In this document: in pieces, positions 9,562 through 18,300 of the stretch
Numbering within the stretch: the stretch's first letter is position 1
Layout of the letters: the number at the start of each line of letters is the position of its first letter
From: Streptomyces odontomachi
Lineage (GTDB): Bacteria > Actinomycetota > Actinomycetes > Streptomycetales > Streptomycetaceae
Direction of reading: 5' to 3'
Assembly (NCBI RefSeq): GCF_024435355.1
Contig: NZ_JAMJWG010000004.1
Location: forward strand, 372,001 to 436,000
DNA: 64,000 bases
Notes under the pieces: model-generated
Seen by the model: the letters and a program-made list of their open reading frames with translations, nothing else
Told to the model about the DNA's origin: nothing
The model's database searches: none
Position numbers and translations under genes: made by a program

Positions 9562-10754
9562 ACGTGATCACGGACGCGGAGTTCGAAGAGGCCGCCCAGG
9601 TCCGTCCTGATCTGCTGCAACGCTATCTACGCGCTAAGGGCTGGCACTCCGATCGCGGACTCTCCGGCGCCGAGGTGTGGGAGCGGACTCCTGAGGGGGA
9701 GGCAGGGCTGCCCTACGAGGTCCTGGTGCCTCTGCAACAGCGCCGTGACTACGCCGGCAGGGTCGCCGACATCCTTGAGACCCTGGCCGTCGTCGAGTCC
9801 CGCCGCCCCGGCGACATCCTTCGGGAGATGCAGCTTCCCCCGGTCGACTGGCAGTTCCTCCGCCTGGTGCCTCCCGGCCCGTCAGGTACGGCTCCGCTGC
9901 TGGACCTGGTGTCGGCCCTCACCGGCCTCAAAGACCTGCACACCGCCGCCGCGTCCTCCGCGCTCACCCCGCAGGCCGTGCAGCCCGGCCAGAAGCCGCA
10001 GGCGGTGAAGGACCATGTCGCAGCGGTACGGCTGGACCAGACCCGAGTCGGCAGCTACGTCGTCGCCGCGCACATCCCGTTGCCCGACCCGCGCAGCCGG
10101 CTGCCAAGCGAGGAGCAGCAACAAGCGGCGCTCTTTCACAACGACGCCGTTCCGAACGGGCCTGGCTCGCGCAGGACCGAGCCGTTCGGACGAATGGTGA
10201 CTCGGACGCTGTACGCAGGGGTCACCTGCGCGGTCGCCGCGGCGGAGGAGACCCTGTCACGGGACTCGCTTGCTGACTTCGAACGGTATGCAGGGGCGGG
10301 CCTGTCGGCGAACCTGTGCGAGTCCCTTGTCAGGATCGCCGGGGAGGAGCGGCGTGGCTTCTCGCTGGGATTCTCCTGGTCGCCCGAGCTCCCGGTCGCA
10401 CAGCCGTCACCACCTGTGCGCATCGCCTCCCGGCATCTGGTGGCACTGGAGGAGGGCGCCAAGGATCTACGTGCACGGTTGGGGCGTGAGGTCGGTGCGG
10501 TCCTGCGAGGCATGGTCAGCCGTCTCAGCTCGGAGGAGCAGGGCTACCGTGAGGCCACGATCTACGGTTCGTTCGAACACGAGGATGCCGAGCGCTTTCG
10601 GCGTGTGCGCGTGCGGTTACGCCCGGAGGACGTCGACCGGGCGACCGACGCGTGGCGGAACCGGTACGAGGTGGCGGTGCGGGGAGATCTGGAGCCCCGC
10701 GGCACGGGCGTGCGGATGAGGGCGGTGACCGCGTTCGCGGTACTCACGGAGTGA
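9558..10754 (+). CDS. Unrecognised 398-aa protein coupled to the DUF4365 protein
   Basis: I do not recognise a family. The start at 9558 is fixed by an ATGA overlap with the upstream gene and by a sensible N-terminus (MNVITDAEFEEAAQV). The protein looks soluble, with no signal peptide or membrane segment. The N-terminal 100 residues are mixed helix/strand (YEVLVPLQQRRDYAGRVADILETLA). The C-terminal 140 residues read as an alternating strand/helix domain with the segment REATIYGSFEHEDAERFRRVRV. No HKD motif of the phospholipase D type is present, so it is not DrmC. Its only informative context is the DUF4365 partner and the flanking DISARM genes, suggesting an accessory or separate two-gene defence unit. 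Confidence 0.8.
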   Translation: MNVITDAEFEEAAQVRPDLLQRYLRAKGWHSDRGLSGAEVWERTPEGEAGLPYEVLVPLQQRRDYAGRVADILETLAVVESRRPGDILREMQLPPVDWQFLRLVPPGPSGTAPLLDLVSALTGLKDLHTAAASSALTPQAVQPGQKPQAVKDHVAAVRLDQTRVGSYVVAAHIPLPDPRSRLPSEEQQQAALFHNDAVPNGPGSRRTEPFGRMVTRTLYAGVTCAVAAAEETLSRDSLADFERYAGAGLSANLCESLVRIAGEERRGFSLGFSWSPELPVAQPSPPVRIASRHLVALEEGAKDLRARLGREVGAVLRGMVSRLSSEEQGYREATIYGSFEHEDAERFRRVRVRLRPEDVDRATDAWRNRYEVAVRGDLEPRGTGVRMRAVTAFAVLTE

Positions 10755-10764
10755 TCCCCTGGCT

Positions 10765-11106
10765 TCACGTACCCATGGCCTCGTCCAGGACCGCGGTCAG
10801 CTCCCGCAGAGCCTCCTGGGCGACAGCCGGGTCCTTGTGTTCCAGGTTGCTCTTGGCCCAGGCATAACGTGCGGACAGGTCGGGGCGGCGGGCGATCTCG
10901 ATGTCCCTGGCCCAGGCCAGGACCCAGCTCCGCACAGGGTTGAGCGACTGCCATTCGACGGCCTTCGCGAACGCCTCGTCTTTCGTCTGCTGCATCTCCG
11001 CCAGGCGGTCGGGGGCGACGACGGCGAGGGCGGCACGCAGGGCGTCGGGCGTCTGCTGAGGGCGGGGAACCGCCTCGCGTGGTGGTTCGGAATTCGCGGA
11101 GGACAT
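10765..11106 (-). CDS. DUF6247-like small protein
   Basis: A 113-aa soluble protein. The pattern LRAALAVVAPDRLAEMQQ, then FAKAVEWQSLNPVRSW, then RDIEIARRPDLSARY resembles the DUF6247 family, which is common in Streptomyces beside toxin-antitoxin-like and regulatory genes and has no established function. The start at 11106 is preferred over an in-frame GTG at 11124 because GGGGAG stands at good spacing before it. It converges on the 398-aa gene with only 10 bases between the stops. Confidence 0.6.
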   Translation of the reverse strand: MSSANSEPPREAVPRPQQTPDALRAALAVVAPDRLAEMQQTKDEAFAKAVEWQSLNPVRSWVLAWARDIEIARRPDLSARYAWAKSNLEHKDPAVAQEALRELTAVLDEAMGT

Positions 11107-11153
11107 GGGTGGCTCCCCGTTCACTCAGCAGGCGTCGTACATGTTCGTTCCTG

Positions 11154-11463
11154 TCACTCCTCTTCGAAGATCTCTTCGACGGACGGCGCGGTGACGGCGC
11201 GGGCGAGCCAGCGGCGGAGGATCTTGGAGTCGTCACGGCCGGTGATCTGGGTGCGGATGTCATCCGACACTTCGAGGCCCCGCTGCTCCAGGACGAGCAG
11301 GATGTCCTGCGCATGGCCTTCCGCCCAGCCTTCCTCGCGGATTTCCTTCCGAGAGCCACGACTTGTAGAAGGAGAGGTCCACGGCCACCAGTTTCCTCCA
11401 GGTGTGCTTGGCGGGGCGGTTGCCAGCACTTGAGCGGTGAGTTCGACGATCGGGTAGCGGCAC
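11154..11463 (-). pseudogene. Rpn/PD-(D/E)xK transposase-like gene, C-terminal remnant
   Basis: Fragments of the C-terminal half of an actinobacterial Rpn-family (recombination-promoting nuclease-like) protein can be read only by changing frame. PIVELTAQVLAT is in one frame, KLVAVDLSFYKSWLSE in a second, then back to the first for EIREEGWAEGHAQDILLVLE through to SVEEIFEEE. This implies two compensating frameshifts near 11,400 and 11,340. The N-terminal catalytic half is missing; the sequence breaks off at about 11,463, beside the TnpB element. Insertion of that element is a plausible cause of the truncation. Confidence 0.7.
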
Positions 11464-11499
11464 ACACGGGGGCGTGTGTTCGCCCGGGAGTGGGGTTCT

Positions 11500-11700
11500 C
11501 CGCCGGCTACGACTGACTGGGCGTGCGGGGGCACGCTAAGGATTCGGGTATCCATCGAGAAGGGTCGTCTTCCTTGGTGGTCAGGCCGTCGCTGAAAGCC
11601 TCAGCAGCTATCGGCATTCCCAGCATTTCGGCCGGGAAGGTTCGTAACGGTGTCACCAAAGCGTGAGGGCTTCGGTGTCCTGATGACGATCTCTCGTTTC
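11500..11700 (-). ncRNA. Possible omega RNA and right end of the TnpB element
   Basis: In TnpB systems the guide RNA (omega RNA) overlaps the 3' end of tnpB and runs to the element's right end. Here that region has short hairpin arms (GCTGA and TCAGC around 11,592-11,606) and is non-coding. The guide boundary and element end cannot be fixed by eye; the limits given are approximate. Confidence 0.25.
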
Positions 11701-13113
11701 TGTCCGCCGCTGGTGCGGCAGGGTTGCGCCACCTGCCCGCCCCGTCCCCGTCGTGCGACGGGGACGGATGGCGCGGGTCTTACGGTTGGCTCCACGAGGC
11801 TTCGACACCACCGGGGCGGTGTCCTGGTCTCCGGCCACTCCGGTACCAGTGGTGCAGGCTGCTGCGAGTGCGGCAAGGTTGTGTGCGGCGTTGACGTCCC
11901 GATGGATGACCAGGCCGCAGAGGTCGCATCGGTAGATCCGGACATGCAGCGGCAGCTTGGCTCTCACCGCGCCACACCCGGAACAGATCTTGGACGAGGG
12001 AAACCAGCGGTCAGCGACCACGAGACAAGTGGCGTGGCGCTGGCGGGTCTTGTAGGCAAGCTGGCGGCGAATCTCGCCGAATCCGGCGTCGGCGACCTGG
12101 CGGGCCAGGCGTCGGTTCTTCAGCATGCCGGCAGCGTTGAGGTCTTCGACGACGATCGTGCCGTATTCGGTCGCCACGGCGGTGGTGAGCTTGTGCAGGG
12201 CATCTTCGCGGAGGTTCGCCACCCGGTGATGCACCTTGTTTCGGGCGGTGTTGGCCTTCTCCCACCGCCTGGACGGCTTCTGCCCCGTGCGCCGGTCGGG
12301 GCCCTGGCGGCGGGAGACGGTCCGAGAAGCGTGGCGCAGTTGCCTGAGCACCACGTCCAAGTGCCGCGGGTTTGGCACAGCGCGGATCTCGCCCGTCGAG
12401 TCGGCCATCACCGCCAGGGTAATGACCCCGAGATCGATCCCGACCGCCACCCCAGGCCGGGCAACCTTGGTGATCTCCCGCGCGGTCTCGACCTGGAAGG
12501 AGACGAACCACCGCCCACGCTCGTGGCGGACCGTCGCGGACAGGACGCGGGCCGTCCCAGCCTGGACGCGGCCCAGGAGCTTGACCGCGGGTTCATGCGT
12601 GCGAAGTGTGCCGAGCCGGGGCAGCGTCACGTGCCGCCCGTCGCCCTCGACGCGGATCGCACCCGTGGTGAACCGGCAGGCAAGGCGCGCCTTCCGCTTC
12701 GACTTGAACCGCGGCGCACCCATCCGCTTGCCGCGCCGCTTGCCCTGCTGTGACTTCGCGTAGTTGTCGAACGCGGCCGACGCGTTCGCCAGGCCGGTGT
12801 TGTATGCCTCCTTAGAGTTGTCCTCCCACCAGGCAGCAAACCGTGGGTCGGTGCGCTTGGCCTCGTTGAACGCCTTTCGTAACGCTGGTAACGACCACGG
12901 CCGCCAAGCCGTCAGCTGGGCCTGGGGGATGCCGTATGTCTCCTCCGCGGCCCGCTGCCACCAGGAACCGGTCACCCAGCCGACAGCCCAGTTGTATGCG
13001 GCACGCGCGGCCCCGCAATGCGACCGCAACGCGGCCTCCTGGCCGGCATTCGGATCCAGGGCGAACCGGAAAGCCTGCACCACGAAACCCGGCTGCGGCT
13101 TGAACCTCTTCAT
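11653..13113 (-). CDS. tnpB: RNA-guided nuclease TnpB (IS200/IS605 or IS607-type)
   Basis: A 486-aa TnpB. All three RuvC acidic residues are present: D227 (GIDLGV), E323 (VVEDLN) and D406 (HRDVNAAHN). The zinc ribbon CSGC...CDLC (377-380, 396-399) sits between the last two, as in active TnpBs. The N-terminal recognition half starts with VQAFRFALDPNAGQ. About 60 residues of basic tail after the RuvC domain are longer than usual. The start is supported by GAAGGGGG upstream. No tnpA transposase accompanies it, so the element cannot move by itself from this copy. TnpB cuts DNA next to a transposon-specific motif, guided by omega RNA. Confidence 0.93.
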   Translation of the reverse strand: MKRFKPQPGFVVQAFRFALDPNAGQEAALRSHCGAARAAYNWAVGWVTGSWWQRAAEETYGIPQAQLTAWRPWSLPALRKAFNEAKRTDPRFAAWWEDNSKEAYNTGLANASAAFDNYAKSQQGKRRGKRMGAPRFKSKRKARLACRFTTGAIRVEGDGRHVTLPRLGTLRTHEPAVKLLGRVQAGTARVLSATVRHERGRWFVSFQVETAREITKVARPGVAVGIDLGVITLAVMADSTGEIRAVPNPRHLDVVLRQLRHASRTVSRRQGPDRRTGQKPSRRWEKANTARNKVHHRVANLREDALHKLTTAVATEYGTIVVEDLNAAGMLKNRRLARQVADAGFGEIRRQLAYKTRQRHATCLVVADRWFPSSKICSGCGAVRAKLPLHVRIYRCDLCGLVIHRDVNAAHNLAALAAACTTGTGVAGDQDTAPVVSKPRGANRKTRAIRPRRTTGTGRAGGATLPHQRRTETRDRHQDTEALTLW

Positions 13114-13131
13114 CGTCCTGGACCCCCTTCC

Positions 13132-13287
13132 TCAACTCGGAATCGGCGTGACGAGCGCGGTATAGACCCTCGCCTGGCGGTTGCGGTCCTTGCCGCTCTT
13201 GACCTGGTAAGCAACGGTCACCTTCGAGGGGCCGGCCTTAACTGAGATCTGCTGATGAATCACCGCAACAATTGTTAGCTCTCGCAC
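13132..13287 (-). CDS. Small ORF immediately upstream of tnpB
   Basis: A possible 51-aa protein with a GTG start preceded by GGGAG at 8-base spacing and a stop 20 bases before the tnpB start codon, in the same direction. The sequence (VRELTIVAVIHQQISV, then KVTVAYQVKSGKDRNR) is not recognised. The good ribosome site and position argue for a real leader or partner gene. The short length and lack of family argue for caution. Confidence 0.35.
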   Translation of the reverse strand: MRELTIVAVIHQQISVKAGPSKVTVAYQVKSGKDRNRQARVYTALVTPIPS

Positions 13288-13457
13288 TGGGATTGCTCCC
13301 GGCGAGGGCCGATTCGGTCTGCGGTTTTGTGTGGTGCGTCGCCACTGAGCGTAAGGGAGTTGGGGGCCGGAAAATCCAGCCACGCCGGAAATGTTCACCC
13401 ACCCGAGTGAGCGGACGCCCTGGGCGAAAGCACACGACGCGGACGAAGGGACGGTGC

Positions 13458-13475
13458 GGGTGGGGTGGGGTGGGG
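13458..13475 (+). other. G-quadruplex-forming tract
   Basis: GGG followed by three GGGG runs, each separated by a single T. This fits the strict G4 pattern with one-base loops. It lies just beyond the 3' end of the anti-sigma-type ATPase gene (minus strand, stop at 13495) and upstream of the tnpB block. The G-rich strand is the plus strand. Confidence 0.55.
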
Positions 13476-13494
13476 CCTGGCGGAGTCCTTTCCC

Positions 13495-14004
13495 TCACGT
13501 TTGTTGGGGAGAGTCGCCGGTGCCACCGGAGCGTGAGGGGACGGGTTCCGGTCGCCCGATGCGCAGTTCAGCCCAGACGATCTTTCGCGGGAAGCGGTCC
13601 TCGGTCACTCCCCAGCGGTCGGCGAGTGCGTCCACGAGAAGAAGCCCACGACCCGACTCCGAGTCCGGGTCGGCGGACTGCCGCAGTTCGGGGAGACGTT
13701 CACCGCGGGTGTCCGTGACCTCGATGCGGAGGACGTCTCCGATCACGCGGAGCGCGAGGCGGAAATCCCGGCCCGGGACACGGCCATGTGTCGCCGCGTT
13801 GGACGCCAGCTCGGCCACGAGCTGACAAGCCGTCACCGTCGGCAGTCCCCAGCGGCGCAAGTGCACTTCGGCAAGCAGCCGCGCGAGGCGGGCACCGCGG
13901 GGTGTGGACGACAGCTGCATGGCGAAGTCGGGCACGTCGGCGGAGGCGGCGGCGCTGGCGGTGGGGTCGGTTTCGGCCGTGGCCGTAGCGATTTCGAGGT
14001 TCAC
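13495..14004 (-). CDS. Anti-sigma-type ATP-binding protein (HATPase_c, RsbW-like)
   Basis: A 169-aa single-domain protein of the GHKL ATPase superfamily. The N-box helix reads VAELASNAATHG and the G1 region DTRGERLP; the G2 region is SESGRGLLLVDALADRWGV. In Streptomyces these proteins are numerous and often stand beside an HTH/DUF5753 regulator and a DUF397 protein, the arrangement known from the abaA/whiJ paralogue groups, where they modulate development or antibiotic production. The GTG start leaves a disordered, Ala-rich first 25 residues. It diverges from the HTH gene across 170 bases. Confidence 0.88.
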   Translation of the reverse strand: MNLEIATATAETDPTASAAASADVPDFAMQLSSTPRGARLARLLAEVHLRRWGLPTVTACQLVAELASNAATHGRVPGRDFRLALRVIGDVLRIEVTDTRGERLPELRQSADPDSESGRGLLLVDALADRWGVTEDRFPRKIVWAELRIGRPEPVPSRSGGTGDSPQQT

Positions 14005-14038
14005 ATCACTCAGCGTGGCCGCATCCGCTTACCGTGAT

Positions 14039-14058
14039 GCGTAACGGAGCCGTTGCGT
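14039..14058. promoter_or_regulatory. Imperfect inverted repeat between the ATPase and HTH genes
   Basis: GCGTAACGG, two bases, then CCGTTGCGT. The arms match at 7 of 9 positions. It lies near the start of the ATPase gene in the divergent region and could be an autoregulatory site for the HTH protein. Support is positional only. Confidence 0.3.
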
Positions 14059-14174
14059 ACGGTGACTGTCGGCATCTTGTCCGGTGCTGTCCGGGCTGTC
14101 GTGACGGTTGGTACGGGTACAGGGGCGTCGCGCGGTACGACGCCGCACAGCGCGCAACGAGGGAGGGTCCACGG

Positions 14175-15050
14175 ATGTCGGTGGATGGCGAGGCGGAACA
14201 GCCCCAGAGCGAAACGGACGAGGCGGGTTGGGAGGTGGATCCGGACGACGACTGGGGTATCGCCGTGATCGCCACCGTGGGGCGGCAGCTGAAGCTGCGC
14301 CGGGAGGCGGCGGGGATGCGCGCCGCGGAGTTCGGGACGGCGGTCGGGTACGGCGAGGACATGGTGTACAAGATCGAGGGTGGAAAGCGGATTCCGCGAC
14401 CTGAGTACCTGGACAAGGCGGACGAGGTGCTGAAGGCCGGCGGTCTGATCTCGGCGATGAAGGAGGATGTGCAGCGGGTTCGGTATCCGAAGAAGGTTCG
14501 GGAACTGGAGAAGCTGGAGCGCAAGGCGGTCGAGATCGGGGTGTACGTGCGCAACAGCCTCAGCGGGTTGTTGCAGACACCGGAGCACGCGCAGGCCTTG
14601 ATCGAGGCTGCCCAGCCGCCCTATTCGCCAGACGATGTGGAGCGCATGGTTGCCGCTCGCATGGCTCGGCAGGCGGTCTTTGCGCGAGACCCAGCGCCGT
14701 CCCTCAACTTCGTGCTGGAGGAGGCACCGCTGCTGCGGGAAGTCGGAGGCACAATGGTGTGGCGACAACAGCTCGAACGTTTGCTTGAAGTGGGGCAGTT
14801 GTGGAACGTCACGCTTCAGGTGATGCCGACGAAGAGCGATCCCCACCCAGGGGTGGATGGCAGGATCGAGCTGCTGAAGTTCCCGGACGGTACTGCCATC
14901 GGACGCGCCGACGGCGCATTCAACGGCCGTCCCGTCTCAGAGCCGAGACAGCTGCGAGTCCTGGAGCTGCAATACGGCGCCATCAGGGCTCAGGCTCTCC
15001 GGCCGCGGGAGTCACTGGCCTTCATCGAGAAACTGCTGGGAGAATTATGA
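14175..15050 (+). CDS. HTH regulator with DUF5753 (Scr1/WhiJ-like)
   Basis: A 291-aa regulator. The N-terminal XRE-type helix-turn-helix covers about residues 30-85 (VGRQLKLRREAAGMRAAEFG, then MVYKIEGGKRIPRPEYL). The rest is a DUF5753 ligand-like domain (GLLQTPEHAQALI, FVLEEAPLLREVGG, ELQYGAIRAQALRPRESLAFI). The start at 14175 is chosen for the GGGAGG ahead of it; a longer frame upstream lacks any such site. The gene ends in an ATGA overlap with the DUF397 gene. In this widespread Streptomyces pair the HTH protein binds DNA and the small DUF397 protein is its partner. Confidence 0.9.
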   Translation: MSVDGEAEQPQSETDEAGWEVDPDDDWGIAVIATVGRQLKLRREAAGMRAAEFGTAVGYGEDMVYKIEGGKRIPRPEYLDKADEVLKAGGLISAMKEDVQRVRYPKKVRELEKLERKAVEIGVYVRNSLSGLLQTPEHAQALIEAAQPPYSPDDVERMVAARMARQAVFARDPAPSLNFVLEEAPLLREVGGTMVWRQQLERLLEVGQLWNVTLQVMPTKSDPHPGVDGRIELLKFPDGTAIGRADGAFNGRPVSEPRQLRVLELQYGAIRAQALRPRESLAFIEKLLGEL

Positions 15051-15256
15051 TCCGCAAGGCTTCCACCAGGGATGCCTCCGAACTGGCCTGGTTCAAGAGC
15101 AGCTACAGTGACGGCACCAACGGCGAGTCCTGCGTCGAGATCGCCACCAACCCCGGCATCGTCCACGTCCGCGACTCCAAGGATGTCGATGGACCCCGGC
15201 TTGCACTCACAGCCGGCGCTTGGGCGCACTTTGTACTCTTCGTCTCGGAGAGCTGA
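15047..15256 (+). CDS. DUF397 small partner protein
   Basis: A 69-aa DUF397 protein. The hallmark LAWFKSSYSDGTNGESCVEIA is followed by VHVRDSKD and W-A-H-F near the end. DUF397 proteins are the cognate partners of HTH/DUF5753 regulators and are sometimes described as toxin-antitoxin-like. Start and stop of this pair overlap by four bases. It converges with drmMI across a strong hairpin. Confidence 0.92.
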   Translation: MIRKASTRDASELAWFKSSYSDGTNGESCVEIATNPGIVHVRDSKDVDGPRLALTAGAWAHFVLFVSES

Positions 15257-15268
15257 CGCCTCAACGGC

Positions 15269-15308
15269 ACGTGCCCCGCACATGGTCGTTACCGGGAGCG
15301 GGGCACGT
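15269..15308. terminator. Hairpin between DUF397 gene and drmMI
   Basis: An 11-bp perfect stem (ACGTGCCCCGC at 15269-15279 with its complement at 15298-15308) and an 18-base loop, between two convergent genes that are 63 bases apart. Probable bidirectional terminator. Confidence 0.7.
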
Positions 15309-15319
15309 TGGCGTATGGT

Positions 15320-18300
15320 TCAGAATAACGTGTCTGGCTTGGGGAATAGCCCGCCGTCGTCGAATCTCTCTTGGGTGCGCTGAGAGTTGTGCGCAGCGGC
15401 CCGAGCTCTCGCCTTCCGGGCAGCAGCACGCCGGCGCTTGGCCTCCTCTGTATACAGCCCCTGCTCCACCTCTTCCTTGTGCCGCACGTGATTCAGCTCC
15501 AGGAGTCGGTCCAGAATCTCTGTCTGGGCATTGGGAGCGATCGTGAAGCGTGAACCTTGGCGCGTTTTTCGAAAACTATGTTGCAGGTCGATGTCAGCCC
15601 AGCCGTAGGCTTCCATCACGGTACGGTCGATCTCCACGTGGGCATCACGAATGGCCTGGATGTCGACGGCGGTTTTCGATTTATCGTGGACAAGGTTGTA
15701 GAGCTTGGTTAGCCCGATGCCGTAGGTGCACATGGCAGTGCGCTGATTTCCCTCGAGAACCTCCCCAGCTGCCGCGAGGGAGCTTGTTTCTTCAGGTCTC
15801 GGGAAGTTCTCGTAGACGTCTGCTGGTGTGTAACGGATGCGGGCTTCATGGGTCGACCCCCATTTGAGGACCCAAGCCAGGTGAATATTGCTGGAGAGGA
15901 GCCCAAGCTCGGCAGTTGAATCGTTTGGAAAAACCACCACCTGCTCGCTTATGACCTGTGATGTAGAAATCCTTACTGGCATAACCGCCTTGCTTACGCG
16001 GGCGATCGCGATGACCTCTTCAAGGTCGGCCATTTGGCGTGTCAGCATTGGTCGCTTATCTGCGTACTGCCACCAGCGCTCAGGAAGGGGCTTCCGTAAG
16101 ACGTATGATCCGTCAGCGTTTCGCCGTTGCCGCACAGGCCTAACTTCGCGTTCCAGTATTTCGTATACGACTGAGTACTGGCGTGCTTGCTCCTCAGACC
16201 AGTCATGAAAGTTGATTACCCACCGGCTGGCAGAACAGTCGGGTCTGGAATTTAAATCTTCGCCATTCATGTAAGGGAAGAGCACCTCACGGTTTCGCGC
16301 ATCCTGCGTGATGAGAGCGTGAGCGCTTTCTGGGGACAGAACGAATCCTTTGCCGAGAACGATCGCACCCTGGAACGACTTGTCCTCGTTCTCAAGCAGT
16401 GGATAGGGTTTGCCGCTCACCCGTGAGGCCGGATCCAAGCCAGAAGTGATTCCCGGAACCGGATTACCGTCAAGAATTAACGTCTCGTCTGCTACGTATG
16501 GGCCCAGCCATATCAGGGAGACTTCAATCGCCGCCGTGCCCGGCCATGGCCGAGACTTGATGGCTCGGTAGATTGACCATCCCGAAACAGTTGCTTGATC
16601 GAGACCCACCTCACGCGTCTGATTTTGGGCGATGGAGTTCGTCGCGATGATTCCTGACCGTTTGCCTGGGACGAGGGTTAGATTACGAAGAAGAAAATAT
16701 GCACACAGGTCGGCCCCTCCGCGGACGCCATTGCCGATACGGTTCACGAGATATTCTCGGTAGTCGGTTCCTACCGCTCCAGTTAGCATCCGTCCACCCA
16801 CAAACGGCGGATTCCCCACCACCGCATCAAACCCGCCACGGGCCCCGGAACCGACTCCACCCTCGCCCCCCACCCCCATAATCTCCGGAAACTCCAACGG
16901 CCAATGCAACGGCCGAATCGCCGCCGCCCGCGGCCCCTTCAGCCACCCGTCCACGATCTCCCGGGCCCGAACCTCCGCCCCCTCAGCACCGGCCCCCTCC
17001 CCCATCGCCGTGGCGACAAGACCCGCCACCGACTCCAACCGCTCGCGATACGCCGCCGACTTCGCGTCCTCCTTGGCCTCCGCATGAGCCGCCCGGCCCC
17101 GCGCACCCCCGACGTTCTCCACGCCGGTGATCTCCGTTGCCTCCTCGTCGGATATGCCCTCCGCCGCCAGCGCGGCCCCCACCACCGCGTCCGCCGCTAG
17201 CCGCAGCTTGCCGCTCAACTTCTCGGCATCCCCCAGCAGCCGCGCCTTCTCCCGGACGACCCGGATGTCCGTGACCGCCGTCGCCTCGATCTTCCGGCGC
17301 AACTCCGCCGCCTCGCTCAGCAGTGACTCCGTCACCTCCAACGCCCGCGAGACGTCCTGACTCAACTGACGTGCCCCGGAGTCCAGGTGGAACGCCTTGA
17401 CCTGCTCCATGTCCAGGACCCCGACCAGCGAGTCCCCGCACCGCAGCGCATGGTCCAGGAACGAGAACGGCCGGCCCTTGGACAGCGTCACCAGCCACAG
17501 CGACAGCTTGGCCAGCTCCACCGCCATGGGGTCGCGGTCGACCCCGTACAGGCACTGGTCGGCCACCAGCCGGCGTGCGACCTGACGCAGTTGCTCGTGG
17601 TCGTCCCGGTCGACGTCCCGCGCGATCTCCGGCGGCAGCCCGTGCCGCAGCCAGGCCTCGACGACCCGCTCGGACAAGTACCGACACGCCGACACCAGGA
17701 ACGCCCCCGACCCCATCGCCGGGTCGAGCACCCGCAGCTTCAGCAGCTCGTCGGCCGACTTCGCCCGCCACACGCCCCGCTCCGCGCCCTCCGCCGGACC
17801 GGGTGCATAGCACAGCGGGGCGAGGGTGTGCTCGACTATCTCCTCGGCCAGTGGTTTCGGGGTGTAGTGGGTGCCCGTGTCACGGCGGTTGCTTGAGCGG
17901 ACCACCACGACCGAGCCCTCGGGCCACACCTTGGGTTCGCCGCGCAGGTCGATGCCGTACAGGCCGGAGAAGGCGACCGCCCGCTCGATCAGGGCCGCGT
18001 CACTGCCGCACGCCGTCTCCAGCTCAGCCGTGACGGTGCCCGACTTGGCGAGCGCGGCCGTGACCGTGGCGGGCTTGGTGCCGGACGCCGCCGCGACCCC
18101 CTCCGCCAGCGTGCCCGCCGCTGCCCACTCCTCCAAACGGGCCAGCGGCAACACCGCCTCGTACTTCTTGTCCCGGCCGAACGAGAGGCCCACGTATGCC
18201 TCGTCGCCGGTCCAACGGCAGCCGTACTCCAGCAGACCCTCGTAGACATGGCCCATCTGCTCGACGTCCAGGCCCTTGTAGGACAGTCGCTCCTCGCCCT

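Noticed and set aside
9558..10754. 398-aa protein as DrmC
   Set aside because: No HKD phospholipase-D motif and the opposite strand to the drm genes.
11154..11555. Intact 133-aa protein in the Rpn remnant
   Set aside because: Family sequence is spread over two frames and the upstream part of this frame is element-end sequence, so it is a pseudogene.
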